In this document: piece after piece, positions 1-8,340 of the stretch
Layout of the letters: each line of letters starts with the position of its first letter
How positions within the stretch are numbered: the first letter of the stretch is position 1
NCBI RefSeq assembly: GCF_003261635.1
Contig: NZ_QFXK01000030.1
Coordinates: 496,001 to 560,000, forward strand
Reading direction: 5' to 3'
Length of the DNA: 64,000 nt
From: Kribbella monticola
GTDB lineage: Bacteria > Actinomycetota > Actinomycetes > Propionibacteriales > Kribbellaceae
Position numbers and translations under genes: made by a program
The notes under the pieces: model-generated
What the model was told of the DNA's origin: nothing
Database searches by the model: none
What the model saw: the letters and a program-made list of their open reading frames with translations, nothing else

Positions 1-619
1 AGGTCCGGTTGAAGAGGAACGGGTCGTCACCGGCCCGCATCGAGGCGGTGTCCGAGCCGTAGAGAGTGTTGGGGTAGACAAGTAGCTGAGCAGCCAGCGC
101 TGGACCGGAGTCCCTTGCCAGCAAGGTGGTTGCGGCCGCAAGGTTGCCGCCGGCACTGTCTCCGCCGACAGCAATGCGAGCAGGGTCGACTTGGAGTTCA
201 GCAGCGTGGGCGGCGATCCACTGGACCGCCTGGTGACAATCGTTGACGGCTGTCGGAAACGGATTCTCCGGTGCCAGCCGGTAGCCGACGGTGATCACCT
301 GGCACGGAACGGCGTTGGCCAGTTGCCGGCAGATGCCGTCGGCTGTGTCGATGCTGCCCAGCGTCCAGCCGCCGCCGAAGAAGTACACCAGCGTCGGCAG
401 CGGATCGGTCCCTTCAGGCCGGTAGATCCGCAACGGCAGGCCGGACTCCTCCATCACCAGGTCCTCGACGTGGTGGACCTGCTCCAGCGAACCACCGGCC
501 GCCTGGATCGAGGCCAGGTCTGCCGCTCGCGCCTCGGCCAGCGTCTGGGTATAGAGCTGGGGAACTTGGTCGGCCTCGCGCTGCGAGCGCATCGCCTCGA
601 CCTGCGGATCCAACGGCAT
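1..619 (-). CDS. alpha/beta hydrolase, HSL/GDXG esterase type (3' end outside window)
   Basis: Only the first ~206 residues are in the window; the gene runs off the left edge. The nucleophile elbow GGDSAGG is at about residues 152-158 (Ser155). An oxyanion-hole segment FGGGW at about 81-85 carries Phe where the family HGGG motif has His. The start at 619 is preceded by GGAG eight bases upstream. It lies 19 bases downstream of a P450 gene on the same strand, so it is probably co-transcribed and belongs to the cluster. Likely role: hydrolysis of an ester or lactone, possibly in tailoring. The family is clear, the substrate is not known, and the catalytic Asp/His would lie outside the window. 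Confidence 0.85.
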   Translation of the reverse strand, partial: MPLDPQVEAMRSQREADQVPQLYTQTLAEARAADLASIQAAGGSLEQVHHVEDLVMEESGLPLRIYRPEGTDPLPTLVYFFGGGWTLGSIDTADGICRQLANAVPCQVITVGYRLAPENPFPTAVNDCHQAVQWIAAHAAELQVDPARIAVGGDSAGGNLAAATTLLARDSGPALAAQLLVYPNTLYGSDTASMRAGDDPFLFNRT

Positions 620-638
620 CAGAATTCTCCAGGAAGTT

Positions 639-1859
639 TTAGTTGCCCAAGACAACAGGCATGGCGGCGAAGCCGCGGAGCGCGAGTCCGGCGCTCTGCA
701 CCGGCGGGCTCGCGAGCGCCAGGTCGGGGAATCGCTGGAACAGCCGCGGCAGCGCCAGCCGGCCTTCCGCCCGGGCGAGGACCGCACCGATGCAGAAGTA
801 CGCTCCGGCGCCGAACGTGATGTGCCGCTTGTCCGGACGCTCGATGTCGAACACCTCCGGATGGGGGAAGCGCGCGGGATCACGGTTGGCGGCGCCGAGG
901 ATGACGAGCACCAGACCGCCCTCAGGGATGGTCACCCCTGCGACCTCGAGGTCTTCCGACGCTGTTCGCACCACCAATTGCGCGGTGCCGTCCCAGCGCA
1001 GTACCTCCTCCACACAGGCTTCCGCCACCGCGGGATCGCTCGCGAGAGCCTTCACCAACTCCGGCCTCTCGAGCAGCGGCGGGATCGCGTTGCCGAGCAG
1101 GTTGATGGTGGTGACGAAGCTTGCATTGAAGAGCACCAGCAGGTTGCCGATCAGCTCGTCGTCGGTGAGATCACCATCGCCTGCGTCGATCACCTGGACC
1201 AGTGCGCTGATCAGGTCGTCGCCCGGCTCGGAGCGACGGGCGGCGATCAGCGACGCGTAGTACTCCGACATTTCGGTGGCAGCGTTGTTGGCAGCGGCAA
1301 CCTTCTCCGGAGTACGGCCCCCGAAGTCGAGGTAGTCCTCGACCCGCTGCACCCGGGTCCGGAACCAGTCCAGATCGGGTGCTGGGATGCCGAGCAGCGC
1401 ACTCATCACCCCGGCCGGCAGCAGATAACCGAACTCCGCGATGAAGTCGACCGGACCGTCAGAACCTAAGCCTGCAAGGCGATCCAGCAAGTCGTCGGTG
1501 AGTGCGGTGATCTCGGGCTCCAGCGCCGCCACCCGCCTGGGCGTGAACGCGGCATGGAAAGCCCGCCGCATCCGGCCGTGGTCCGGCTCGGTCCGGAACA
1601 TCATCGAGTTGCTCAGCGCTTTGGTGATCGGATCCGCATCCGGCGCAGGCGGCGGACCACCTTTGACAAAGCGAGGATCACGCAGGATCTGGTCGACCGC
1701 CGCATACCCGTTGGCCACCGCGGCGTACGCCGGGCTGGCGGGGGTCAGATTGACCGGCCCGAGCGCGTGCAGCCTTTCGTACAAGGGGTACGGCGCGCGC
1801 CGACCGGCGTCGGTCTGGAGCTCGGCGAGGATCTCATCTGCCGTCCCGTTGATCGTCAT
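639..1859 (-). CDS. cytochrome P450 (paralogue A)
   Basis: A soluble bacterial P450 of 406 residues. The haem loop FGAGAYFC ends at Cys356, and the K-helix ExxR is present as EEVLR. The I-helix reads NASFVTT (residues 245-251), where most P450s have A/G-G-x-D/E-T-T, so the acid of the acid-alcohol pair is Val249. Its ATG overlaps the stop of the upstream P450 by four bases, implying translational coupling. It is closely similar to the P450s at 1856-3067 and 9754-11028, consistent with duplication within the cluster. It would act as an oxidative tailoring enzyme with external redox partners; no ferredoxin gene is visible here. Substrate unknown. Confidence 0.95.
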   Translation of the reverse strand: MTINGTADEILAELQTDAGRRAPYPLYERLHALGPVNLTPASPAYAAVANGYAAVDQILRDPRFVKGGPPPAPDADPITKALSNSMMFRTEPDHGRMRRAFHAAFTPRRVAALEPEITALTDDLLDRLAGLGSDGPVDFIAEFGYLLPAGVMSALLGIPAPDLDWFRTRVQRVEDYLDFGGRTPEKVAAANNAATEMSEYYASLIAARRSEPGDDLISALVQVIDAGDGDLTDDELIGNLLVLFNASFVTTINLLGNAIPPLLERPELVKALASDPAVAEACVEEVLRWDGTAQLVVRTASEDLEVAGVTIPEGGLVLVILGAANRDPARFPHPEVFDIERPDKRHITFGAGAYFCIGAVLARAEGRLALPRLFQRFPDLALASPPVQSAGLALRGFAAMPVVLGN

Positions 1860-3067
1860 AGCGCCACCGGCATCGACTTGTAGCCACGGAGGAACTGCTG
1901 TGGATTGCGAACCGTCGGTCCGGCCGGCCGCAAGGACGGGAACCGTTCCAGCAAACGCGGGAAGGCGATTCGCCCCTCCGCCCGGGCCAGCGCGGCGCCC
2001 AGGCAGTAGTGCGGCCCGGCACCGAAGCTGAGCGGCTTCACGTCGGTCCGCGCGGGGTCGAAGAGGTCCGGATCCTTGTAGCGGGAGGGATCCCGGTTCG
2101 CGGCGCCGAGCATGACGAGCACCAACTGCTTGGCGGGGATCACTGTGCCGGCCACCGTCGTTTCCTCGTTGGAGAAGCGCGCGACGAACTGCACCGGCGC
2201 CTCGTACCGCAGTACCTCTTCGACGAACGGCGGGATCTCGGCCTTCCGCACCTCGGGCCGGTCGAGCAGCAACTGCATCCCGTTGCCGATCAGGTGGATC
2301 GTGGTGACGAAGCTGGCGTTGAACAACACCAACAGGTTGCAGATCAGGTCGTCGTCGGAGACCTGATGCTCACCGGCGTCGATCGCCGCGACGAGCTGGC
2401 TGATCAGATCGTTCTCGGGCGCGGCCCGCCGTTCGGCGATCAGCGACCGGTAGTAGTCAGACAGCTCGACCGTCGCCTGGTCGGCGGCGGCCAGTACCTC
2501 GTCGGTCTTGCCGGTCACGTCGAGAAAGTCGTTGATCCGCTCGACCCGCGGCCTGAAGAAGGACAGGTCGCTCTGCGGGATGCCGAGCAGCGCGGCGACC
2601 ACGCTGCTCGGCAACAGGTAGGCGAACTCCGTCATGAAGTCCGCCTCCCCGTCGGCGTCGAAGCGGTCCGCCATCGCGTCCATCAGGCCGTCGACCAACT
2701 CGCTGACGGCCGGCTCGAGGTCGGCCACCCGGCGCGGAGTGAACACCTGGTGGAACAGCCGCCGCGCCTGCGTATGGCGGCTGTCGTTGCTGTACATCAT
2801 CGAGTTGTTGAGCACCGCCAGCAACGGATGCTCACGCCACCCCGAGCCACTGCGTTCGTCGGTGAACGCGTCGTCGGTGACGCGGAAGCGCTGGTCACGA
2901 AGCAGTTGATCGGCGGCTTCGTAACCGGTGACCACCGCCGCATAGGGGCCGCCGTCGTCGAGCAGGCAGACGGGTCCGAGCTGGTGCAGTTCGGCGTAGT
3001 ACTGGTACGGGTCGTCCAGACCGGCTGCGCTGAACAGCCCCTTGAGCACCTGTGCGGCGGTGGTCAT
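1856..3067 (-). CDS. cytochrome P450 (paralogue B)
   Basis: A P450 of 403 residues with haem loop FGAGPHYC (Cys355) and K-helix EEVLR. As in its neighbour, the I-helix motif is NASFVTT, with Val in place of the usual Asp or Glu. The start is ATG at 3067, three bases after the stop of the secreted SGNH hydrolase gene, and the stop overlaps the ATG of P450 A. The order SGNH, P450 B, P450 A, hydrolase therefore reads as one minus-strand unit. Likely an oxidative tailoring enzyme. The shared odd I-helix suggests a common chemistry for the three paralogues, but that is inference. Confidence 0.95.
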   Translation of the reverse strand: MTTAAQVLKGLFSAAGLDDPYQYYAELHQLGPVCLLDDGGPYAAVVTGYEAADQLLRDQRFRVTDDAFTDERSGSGWREHPLLAVLNNSMMYSNDSRHTQARRLFHQVFTPRRVADLEPAVSELVDGLMDAMADRFDADGEADFMTEFAYLLPSSVVAALLGIPQSDLSFFRPRVERINDFLDVTGKTDEVLAAADQATVELSDYYRSLIAERRAAPENDLISQLVAAIDAGEHQVSDDDLICNLLVLFNASFVTTIHLIGNGMQLLLDRPEVRKAEIPPFVEEVLRYEAPVQFVARFSNEETTVAGTVIPAKQLVLVMLGAANRDPSRYKDPDLFDPARTDVKPLSFGAGPHYCLGAALARAEGRIAFPRLLERFPSLRPAGPTVRNPQQFLRGYKSMPVAL

Positions 3068-3070
3068 CCC

Positions 3071-4360
3071 TCACCGCACCAGCTGCAACGGGATCGCGTC
3101 GGCCATCGCCTGGTAACCGGCGTCGTTCATGTGGATGTGGTCACCGCCGTCGTACGCGGCCAGGGTCCTGGTCGGGTCGGCAGGGTCGCGAACGGCCTTG
3201 TCGAAGTCGATGAACCCGTCGGTTTCGTGCGTGCTGCGGATCCAGGCGTTGACCGTCTGCCGGGTCTGCTCACGCTCCGGGGTCCAGCCACCGGGGGTGG
3301 TGAAACCGCCGTACGGCGTGATGGTGGCGCCGAGGCTGCGGATGCCCCGCTCGTGCAGCTGGCTGTTGATCTGCTTGAGCGCCGCGATGATCTGGTCGGC
3401 CGGAGCGTCGTCCATCCAGATGTCGTTCACGCCGAGGTGGGTGATGACGACCTTCGGCTGGGTCTGGGCGAAGACGTCCTCGTTCAGCCTGGCCAGCGCG
3501 TTCACGCCGAGCTGCTCGATGCCGTTCGGGGCGCCGAGGATCGGGTCGGGGCTGTCGTGCAGCAGCCGGTTGCCGGCCATGCCGACGTTCAGCACGCCCG
3601 GGGTGTCGTGGCGGTGGTCGGCCGCGAGCCGTTCGGCGAGCTGGTCGGGCCAGCGGTTGTTGCCGTTCAGCGTGCTGAGCAGACCGTCGGCGATCGAGTC
3701 TCCGAGCACGACGATCGCGCCGTCGGAGTGGTCGGTCTGCACGTCGACGCCGGACAGGAACGTCCAGCAGCAGGCCCGCGTCGTGATGTACGGCGTACCG
3801 TCGGCCGCGCTGGTCAGGTCGCCCGGACCGAAGAAGTTCTGCTGCGTCGACGAGGCGTGCCAGGTCGTCGGGCCGGTCGCGGTCGGGTAGAAGACGCTGA
3901 TCACCAGCGTGCTCAGGTCGGGCACCCGCAGGTTGACGGGGTCGCTGAGCAGTTCGGCGCCCTTGTTCATCACCGCGGTCGGCGAGCCGTTGAAGGTCAG
4001 CGTCCGCAGCGACGACGTGTCGATGTCGGAAGCGACCGGCGTACTGGTGTCCGCCTTGGCCACGGTGGCGGCACCGATCTGGATCGGGCGGTCGCCGTAG
4101 ATGTTGGAGAACCGGATCCGGACCTTGTCGCCCCCCACGGACGGCCGGACCACGTAGCGGGCGCTCTGGTTGTTGAGGCCGGTGGCGGTGAAGCCGGTCG
4201 CCTCGCCGTGCGAGACACCGGCCGCCCAGCTGCCGACCCACTCGGAGCGGTGACCGTCGGAGGAGTCCGACGCCCCCGATCCGGTGAACACCAGGCTGGA
4301 GCCCGCGAGTGAGACGGCCGCGGCCACCGCGGCCGTACGGAGACTACTGGGAATGCGCAT
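3071..4360 (-). CDS. secreted SGNH/GDSL hydrolase
   Basis: A 429-residue protein with an N-terminal signal peptide (positive residues, then an Ala/Val/Leu-rich stretch to about residue 30). The SGNH blocks are visible: GDSIADG (block I, nucleophile Ser), GMAGNR (block II Gly), LGVNDIW (block III Asn), and a C-terminal DGGDHIHMND with the Asp/His pair. I chose ATG at 4360 because a G-rich ribosome site precedes it and the signal peptide starts there; the longer reading from 4456 has no such support. It heads the minus-strand unit that includes two P450s. Probably an exported esterase acting on a secreted product or on cell-wall or polysaccharide esters. Confidence 0.9.
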   Translation of the reverse strand: MRIPSSLRTAAVAAAVSLAGSSLVFTGSGASDSSDGHRSEWVGSWAAGVSHGEATGFTATGLNNQSARYVVRPSVGGDKVRIRFSNIYGDRPIQIGAATVAKADTSTPVASDIDTSSLRTLTFNGSPTAVMNKGAELLSDPVNLRVPDLSTLVISVFYPTATGPTTWHASSTQQNFFGPGDLTSAADGTPYITTRACCWTFLSGVDVQTDHSDGAIVVLGDSIADGLLSTLNGNNRWPDQLAERLAADHRHDTPGVLNVGMAGNRLLHDSPDPILGAPNGIEQLGVNALARLNEDVFAQTQPKVVITHLGVNDIWMDDAPADQIIAALKQINSQLHERGIRSLGATITPYGGFTTPGGWTPEREQTRQTVNAWIRSTHETDGFIDFDKAVRDPADPTRTLAAYDGGDHIHMNDAGYQAMADAIPLQLVR

Positions 4361-4551
4361 GGAACAACCCCCCAATGGGTTGGCGCGCGACGGGCCAGAA
4401 TTGCCCTGCGCGTATGGCGGTGACGGAAACCTAGTTCCGGATCCCTGACACGTCAACGGGCGCCTTGAATTAGTCGCTTGAATTCACCGAGAACTGGTGG
4501 CGGCGGAATTCTCGACGTACGCTCGGGCCGGATCGAGGAGGGGTGGGGTGT

Positions 4552-6114
4552 ATGTCGGTCGATTTCGTGCTGGGCGAAAGCCTGGAAAAGTCCGGGTCCT
4601 ATGTCGTGGCCGCGTTGCGCCTGTTCTCGGAGTACGGCGATGCCGACGCGATCGTTGCCGGTGAGCGACGAATCAGCTTCGCCGGGTTACGTCAGCAGGT
4701 GCTCGACCTGGCCGCTGTGCTGTCCGAGCGCGGGATCGGCCACGGCACCGGTGTGCTGGTGCTCGCGGGCAACACGATCGAGCTGCCGGCCCTGCAACTC
4801 GCACTGCATCTGGTCGGCGCGCGGACGATGTGGATCGCACCGATCGCGGGCCGGCGGGAGATCGAGGCGTTCGCCCGGCTGTCCGAGGCCGATGTCTTCG
4901 TCTACGACGCCACCACCAAGGCGGTGCTCGGCGAGCGATTGGCCGTTCAACTCGGCGTACCGGTGCACTGCCTCGGGCCTGGTGGGCTCGGGCCGGACCT
5001 GCTCACGGCGAGAGCTACCGAGCCGTTCCGGCCGGAGCCTGGCGACTACGAGCCCGCCACTTGCCTGCAGACCAGCGGCACCACCGGCGAGCCGAAGCTG
5101 GTGCATCACCGGCAGGCGTTCTACGAGCAGATCCTGACCCTGGCCGCCGACTACCTGGCGGCCGGGCTACCGGTACTGCGGCACCTGTCGCACTCGCCGA
5201 TGGCGTTCGCGAGCGGCCAGATCACCAGCTTCTTCAACCTGTTCATGGGCGGCGTGCTGTTCCTCGAGGACCAGTGGGACGCGGGCCGCGCGCTCGCCAC
5301 GATCGAGCGCGAGCGGATCAACTCGACGTACGTGTCACCGCCCCTGCTGTACCAGCTGCTGGACCATCCCGACCTGCCGACGACCGACGTGAGCAGCCTG
5401 TTCATGCTCAACGTCGGGGCCGGACCGGCGGCGCCGTCACGGCTACGGCAGGCCATCGAGCGGTTCGGCCCCGTACTGCGGATCGTCTACGGGCTGAGCG
5501 AAGTCATCGTGGTCACTGCCCAGCCGGGGCTCACCGAGGACCCGGAGCACCCCGAGCGACTGCGGTCCTCGGGAGCGCCGTACGGGGACGTCCGGGTGGA
5601 GATCCGCGACGCCGATGGGCACGTCCTGAAGCCGGGCGAGACCGGGGAGATCTACGCGACCAGCAAACTGCGCTTCGTCGGCTACTGGGGGCGTCCGGAC
5701 CTCACCGAGCGGGCCATCGTGGACGGCTGGGTCCGCACCGGTGACCTGGGCTACCTGGACGCCGACGGCTACCTGTACGTGGTGGACCGGGTGCAGGACA
5801 CGATCGTCACGGGCGCGAGCAACTGGAACGTGTACTGCAGGCCCATCGAGGACCTGCTGCAGTCGGTGCCCGGTGTGCAGGCCGCTGCTGTGATCGGCGT
5901 ACCGGACGAGGCGTTCGGTGAGGTGCCGCACGCGTATGTCGTGCGCTACCCGGGTGCTGTCGTCACCGACCAGGAGCTGCGCAAGCTGGTGCGCGACGAG
6001 TTCAACGAGATGTGGACCCCGCGCACTGTCGAGTTCCTGGACGAGCTGCCGCTCACCTCCGCCCACAAGGTCGACAAGGTCGCCCTGCGAGCCAGATACG
6101 CCTCCGAGTCATGA
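4552..6114 (+). CDS. adenylate-forming acyl/aryl ligase (ligase 1)
   Basis: A 520-residue ANL-superfamily enzyme. Motif A3 (TSGTTGEPK) lies near residue 180, followed by the YGLSE adenine-binding motif, the A7-like YLYVVDR, and a C-terminal Lys in SAHKVDK. The start at 4552 is favoured by AGGAGG ten bases upstream; GTG at 4543 is too close to that site. The enzyme activates a carboxylate as its adenylate and transfers it to CoA or to an acyl carrier protein. It begins a plus-strand unit with an MFS exporter and a cytoplasmic SGNH hydrolase. The substrate class cannot be read reliably; it is one of three such ligases in the cluster. Confidence 0.92.
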   Translation: MSVDFVLGESLEKSGSYVVAALRLFSEYGDADAIVAGERRISFAGLRQQVLDLAAVLSERGIGHGTGVLVLAGNTIELPALQLALHLVGARTMWIAPIAGRREIEAFARLSEADVFVYDATTKAVLGERLAVQLGVPVHCLGPGGLGPDLLTARATEPFRPEPGDYEPATCLQTSGTTGEPKLVHHRQAFYEQILTLAADYLAAGLPVLRHLSHSPMAFASGQITSFFNLFMGGVLFLEDQWDAGRALATIERERINSTYVSPPLLYQLLDHPDLPTTDVSSLFMLNVGAGPAAPSRLRQAIERFGPVLRIVYGLSEVIVVTAQPGLTEDPEHPERLRSSGAPYGDVRVEIRDADGHVLKPGETGEIYATSKLRFVGYWGRPDLTERAIVDGWVRTGDLGYLDADGYLYVVDRVQDTIVTGASNWNVYCRPIEDLLQSVPGVQAAAVIGVPDEAFGEVPHAYVVRYPGAVVTDQELRKLVRDEFNEMWTPRTVEFLDELPLTSAHKVDKVALRARYASES

Positions 6115-6181
6115 CCACTCACCCCACCGCTTTTCCTCACCTCATCCGGCCGCCTAGCCGCACAGCTGCCGTAGGCGCTTC

Positions 6182-7423
6182 ATGAGCCGCAAGACCGGGT
6201 TGATCGCGCTGTTCACGGCGGACGTGTTGTCCGTCCTGGGCGACCGCGTGTCGATGGTGGCGATCCCCTGGCTGGTGCTGACCACCACCGGCAGCCCCGC
6301 GAAGATGGGCCTCGTCGCCGGCGCGGAGATGCTCCCGTACGTCGTATCGGGCGTGCTCGCGGCTCCCCTGGCCGACCGGTTCGGGTTGCGCCGTACGTCG
6401 ATCGTCACCGACCTTGGCAGCGCCCTCGCGATGGCCGTGATCGTGCTCTCGCCCGGGTCGTCGTTCGTGGGCTTGTGCCTGCTGGTCGCCGTCGCGGGTG
6501 CACTGCGCGGGTGCGGCGACCGGGTCAAGCACGTGATGCTCAAGCCGATGGCCGACGCGGCCGGCGTGAAGATGATCCGAGTTACCTCCTCGTACGAGGG
6601 CTTCACCCGGACCGCCACGCTGATCGGGGCGCCGCTGGGCGGACTGCTGATCAGCTGGATCGGACCGAACAAGGCGATCACAGTGGACGCGATCTCGTTC
6701 CTGGTCTGCGCCGCGCTGATCGCCACGCTGGTCCGGCTCCCACCGGCTGCCGCCACGGATGAGCCGGCGCCTGAGCGGGAGCCGTACTTCCGGGCGCTGC
6801 GCGGTGGGTTCGCTTACATCCGCAAGGACCAGTTGCTGCTGGGCATGATCGTGATGATCTTCTTCCTCAACGTGTTCAACCAGGCCAGTACTGCGGTCTT
6901 CGTGCCGCTCTGGGTCGAGCAGGTGCTCAAGTCGCCCGCTGCGCTCGGGCTGCTCTTCGGCGGGTTCGCTGCTGGGGCACTGCTCGGCAACGTGATCTTC
7001 ACCGTGCTGGGGCCGCGCCTACCGCAGTACGGGTCCTTCGTGATCGGCGCTGCCGTCGGTGGAGCGCCCCGGCTGTTCACGCTCGGGCTGTCGCATCACC
7101 TGTGGCTGGTGGTCACCGTGAGCTTCTGCTGTGGCGTCGCGAACGCAGCGGTGAACCCGGTGATGGGCGTGACGCTGTACGAGCGGGTGCCCGCTGCGCT
7201 GCAGACCAGGGTGTTCGGCGTGACCGGGGCGATCGCCTTCATCGGGATTCCGATCGGTGGGGTGCTCGCCGGGTGGGGCGTCGCTGTGTTCGGGCTGCGG
7301 CCCGCGGTGGTGGCGTCCGGAGTCATCCTGCTGCTGGTGACACTGGTGCCCGTGTACCGGCTGTGGCGACGACCTGTTGAGCTCGCGCACTACAAGGCGC
7401 CGACGCCTGAGGAGGCGGCATGA
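6182..7423 (+). CDS. MFS transporter (paralogue 1)
   Basis: A 413-residue integral membrane protein with about 12 predicted hydrophobic segments and the MFS loop 2-3 pattern DRFGLRR near residue 67. It resembles MFS_1/MFS_3-type drug exporters. It is a paralogue of the transporter at 11187-12443: both share the order TADV, AIPWLVL/AVPWLVL, then KMGLVA and DLGSALAM. Its stop overlaps the ATG of the next gene by four bases. The likely role is export of the cluster product or a precursor, or self-resistance. The substrate is not deducible. Confidence 0.92.
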   Translation: MSRKTGLIALFTADVLSVLGDRVSMVAIPWLVLTTTGSPAKMGLVAGAEMLPYVVSGVLAAPLADRFGLRRTSIVTDLGSALAMAVIVLSPGSSFVGLCLLVAVAGALRGCGDRVKHVMLKPMADAAGVKMIRVTSSYEGFTRTATLIGAPLGGLLISWIGPNKAITVDAISFLVCAALIATLVRLPPAAATDEPAPEREPYFRALRGGFAYIRKDQLLLGMIVMIFFLNVFNQASTAVFVPLWVEQVLKSPAALGLLFGGFAAGALLGNVIFTVLGPRLPQYGSFVIGAAVGGAPRLFTLGLSHHLWLVVTVSFCCGVANAAVNPVMGVTLYERVPAALQTRVFGVTGAIAFIGIPIGGVLAGWGVAVFGLRPAVVASGVILLLVTLVPVYRLWRRPVELAHYKAPTPEEAA

Positions 7424-8091
7424 TCACCGAGGCGACCGACGAGTACTGCCTGGCCGAGGGCGAGTCGTTGAAGCTGCTGGCGGGTCACCCGTGGCGGCGG
7501 TTCGTAGTACTGGGTGACAGCGTCGCCGAGGGGCTGTGCGAGCCAGTGCCGGGCTACAGCGACCTGCAGTGGGCTGATCGGCTGGCGTGTGAGCTGCGGG
7601 CAGCAGCGCCGTCGCTGGAGTATCTGAACTTGGGTGTGAGCGGGCTGCGGGCACATGAGATCCGCGCTCAGCAACTGGAGCCTGCGCTCGCCTTTGCGCC
7701 GGATCTGGCGCTGGTTGTCGGAGGTGGGAACGACGCCTTCAGCGCCCGCTACAACCCGGACGCTGTCGACGCCGAGCTGACCGCAATGGTCGCCGCGCTG
7801 CAGGCGGCCGGCGCCGACGTGATCACCCTCGGCATGTTCAACGTCGGCTACTCGCCGGCTGTTGTCGACTGGCTCCGCCCCGGCCTCCGCACCCGGATGG
7901 CGGTGCTGGCTGAGCGCACCCAATCGATGGCCGAGCGCCTCGGCACCATCCACGTGCACCTGACCGACCACCCGCTGTCCACCGACCCCACCCTCTACAG
8001 CGCCGACGGCCGCCACGGCAACGCCCGCAGCGACGCCGTGGCCGCAGCCGTCACCATCCGCCGCCTGGGCGAACACCTGCAGCAGGTGTAG
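7420..8091 (+). CDS. SGNH/GDSL-type hydrolase, cytoplasmic
   Basis: A 223-residue SGNH hydrolase with LGDSVAEG (block I, nucleophile Ser) near residue 30, NLGVSG (block II), GGNDAF (block III) and a DGRHGN segment (block V region). There is no signal peptide, unlike the other SGNH enzyme at 3071-4360. The ATG overlaps the stop of the MFS transporter gene, so the two are translationally coupled. It could act as an acyl esterase or thioesterase on a pathway intermediate; this is inference from context. Length and motifs are normal for the family. Confidence 0.88.
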   Translation: MITEATDEYCLAEGESLKLLAGHPWRRFVVLGDSVAEGLCEPVPGYSDLQWADRLACELRAAAPSLEYLNLGVSGLRAHEIRAQQLEPALAFAPDLALVVGGGNDAFSARYNPDAVDAELTAMVAALQAAGADVITLGMFNVGYSPAVVDWLRPGLRTRMAVLAERTQSMAERLGTIHVHLTDHPLSTDPTLYSADGRHGNARSDAVAAAVTIRRLGEHLQQV

Positions 8092-8109
8092 CCCTCGCCG
8101 CCTAGGGGT

Positions 8110-8209
8110 GTACCGACGGACAGGAGGTAGCGGGCGGCGCGGCCTGTGAAGAGGCGGTGGTGAGCGTGGCTGCCGGCGGTGGGGGCGACTACCTCCTGTC
8201 CGTCGGTAC
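8110..8209. repeat. perfect 21-bp inverted repeat with 58-base spacer
   Basis: The left arm 8110-8130 (begins GTACCGACGGACAGG) is exactly complementary to the right arm 8189-8209 (ends CTGTCCGTCGGTAC). It lies between two convergent genes, so it could form a long hairpin in either transcript and act as a bidirectional terminator. It could instead be the termini of a small mobile element. The 58 bases between the arms contain no convincing coding region. Confidence 0.85.
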
Positions 8210-8234
8210 GCGGTGCCAGGTCGAAGGCGGCGGA

Positions 8235-8323
8235 GGCGCAGCCGGGCGGGGCGCAGCCGGGAGGGGCGCAGCCGGGAGGGAGGCAGCCGGGAGGGGCGCA
8301 GCCGGGAGGGAGGCAGCCGGCGG
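8235..8323. repeat. 15-bp tandem repeat, about six copies
   Basis: Six consecutive copies of a 15-base unit (consensus GGCGCAGCCGGGAGG, alternating with GAGGCAGCCGGGAGG) run from 8235, the last one incomplete. The unit is a multiple of three, so open frames pass through it on both strands and give a repeated pentapeptide, but I see no gene there. It ends 18 bases before the stop of the acetyltransferase gene and is purine-rich on the plus strand. Confidence 0.85.
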
Positions 8324-8340
8324 CGAGGCGCGGCTCGCAC

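Noticed and set aside
2009..4312. 767-residue plus-strand open frame
   Set aside because: It lies antisense to the P450 and SGNH genes, has no recognisable domain and an Arg/Val/His-rich composition typical of GC-rich antisense frames.
4441..4460. TGAC-AC-GTCA dyad upstream of the secreted SGNH gene as an operator
   Set aside because: Arms of only four bases and no linked regulator in the cluster; too weak to call.
8235..8323. CRISPR array
   Set aside because: Repeats are directly adjacent 15-base units without spacers; simple tandem repeat.
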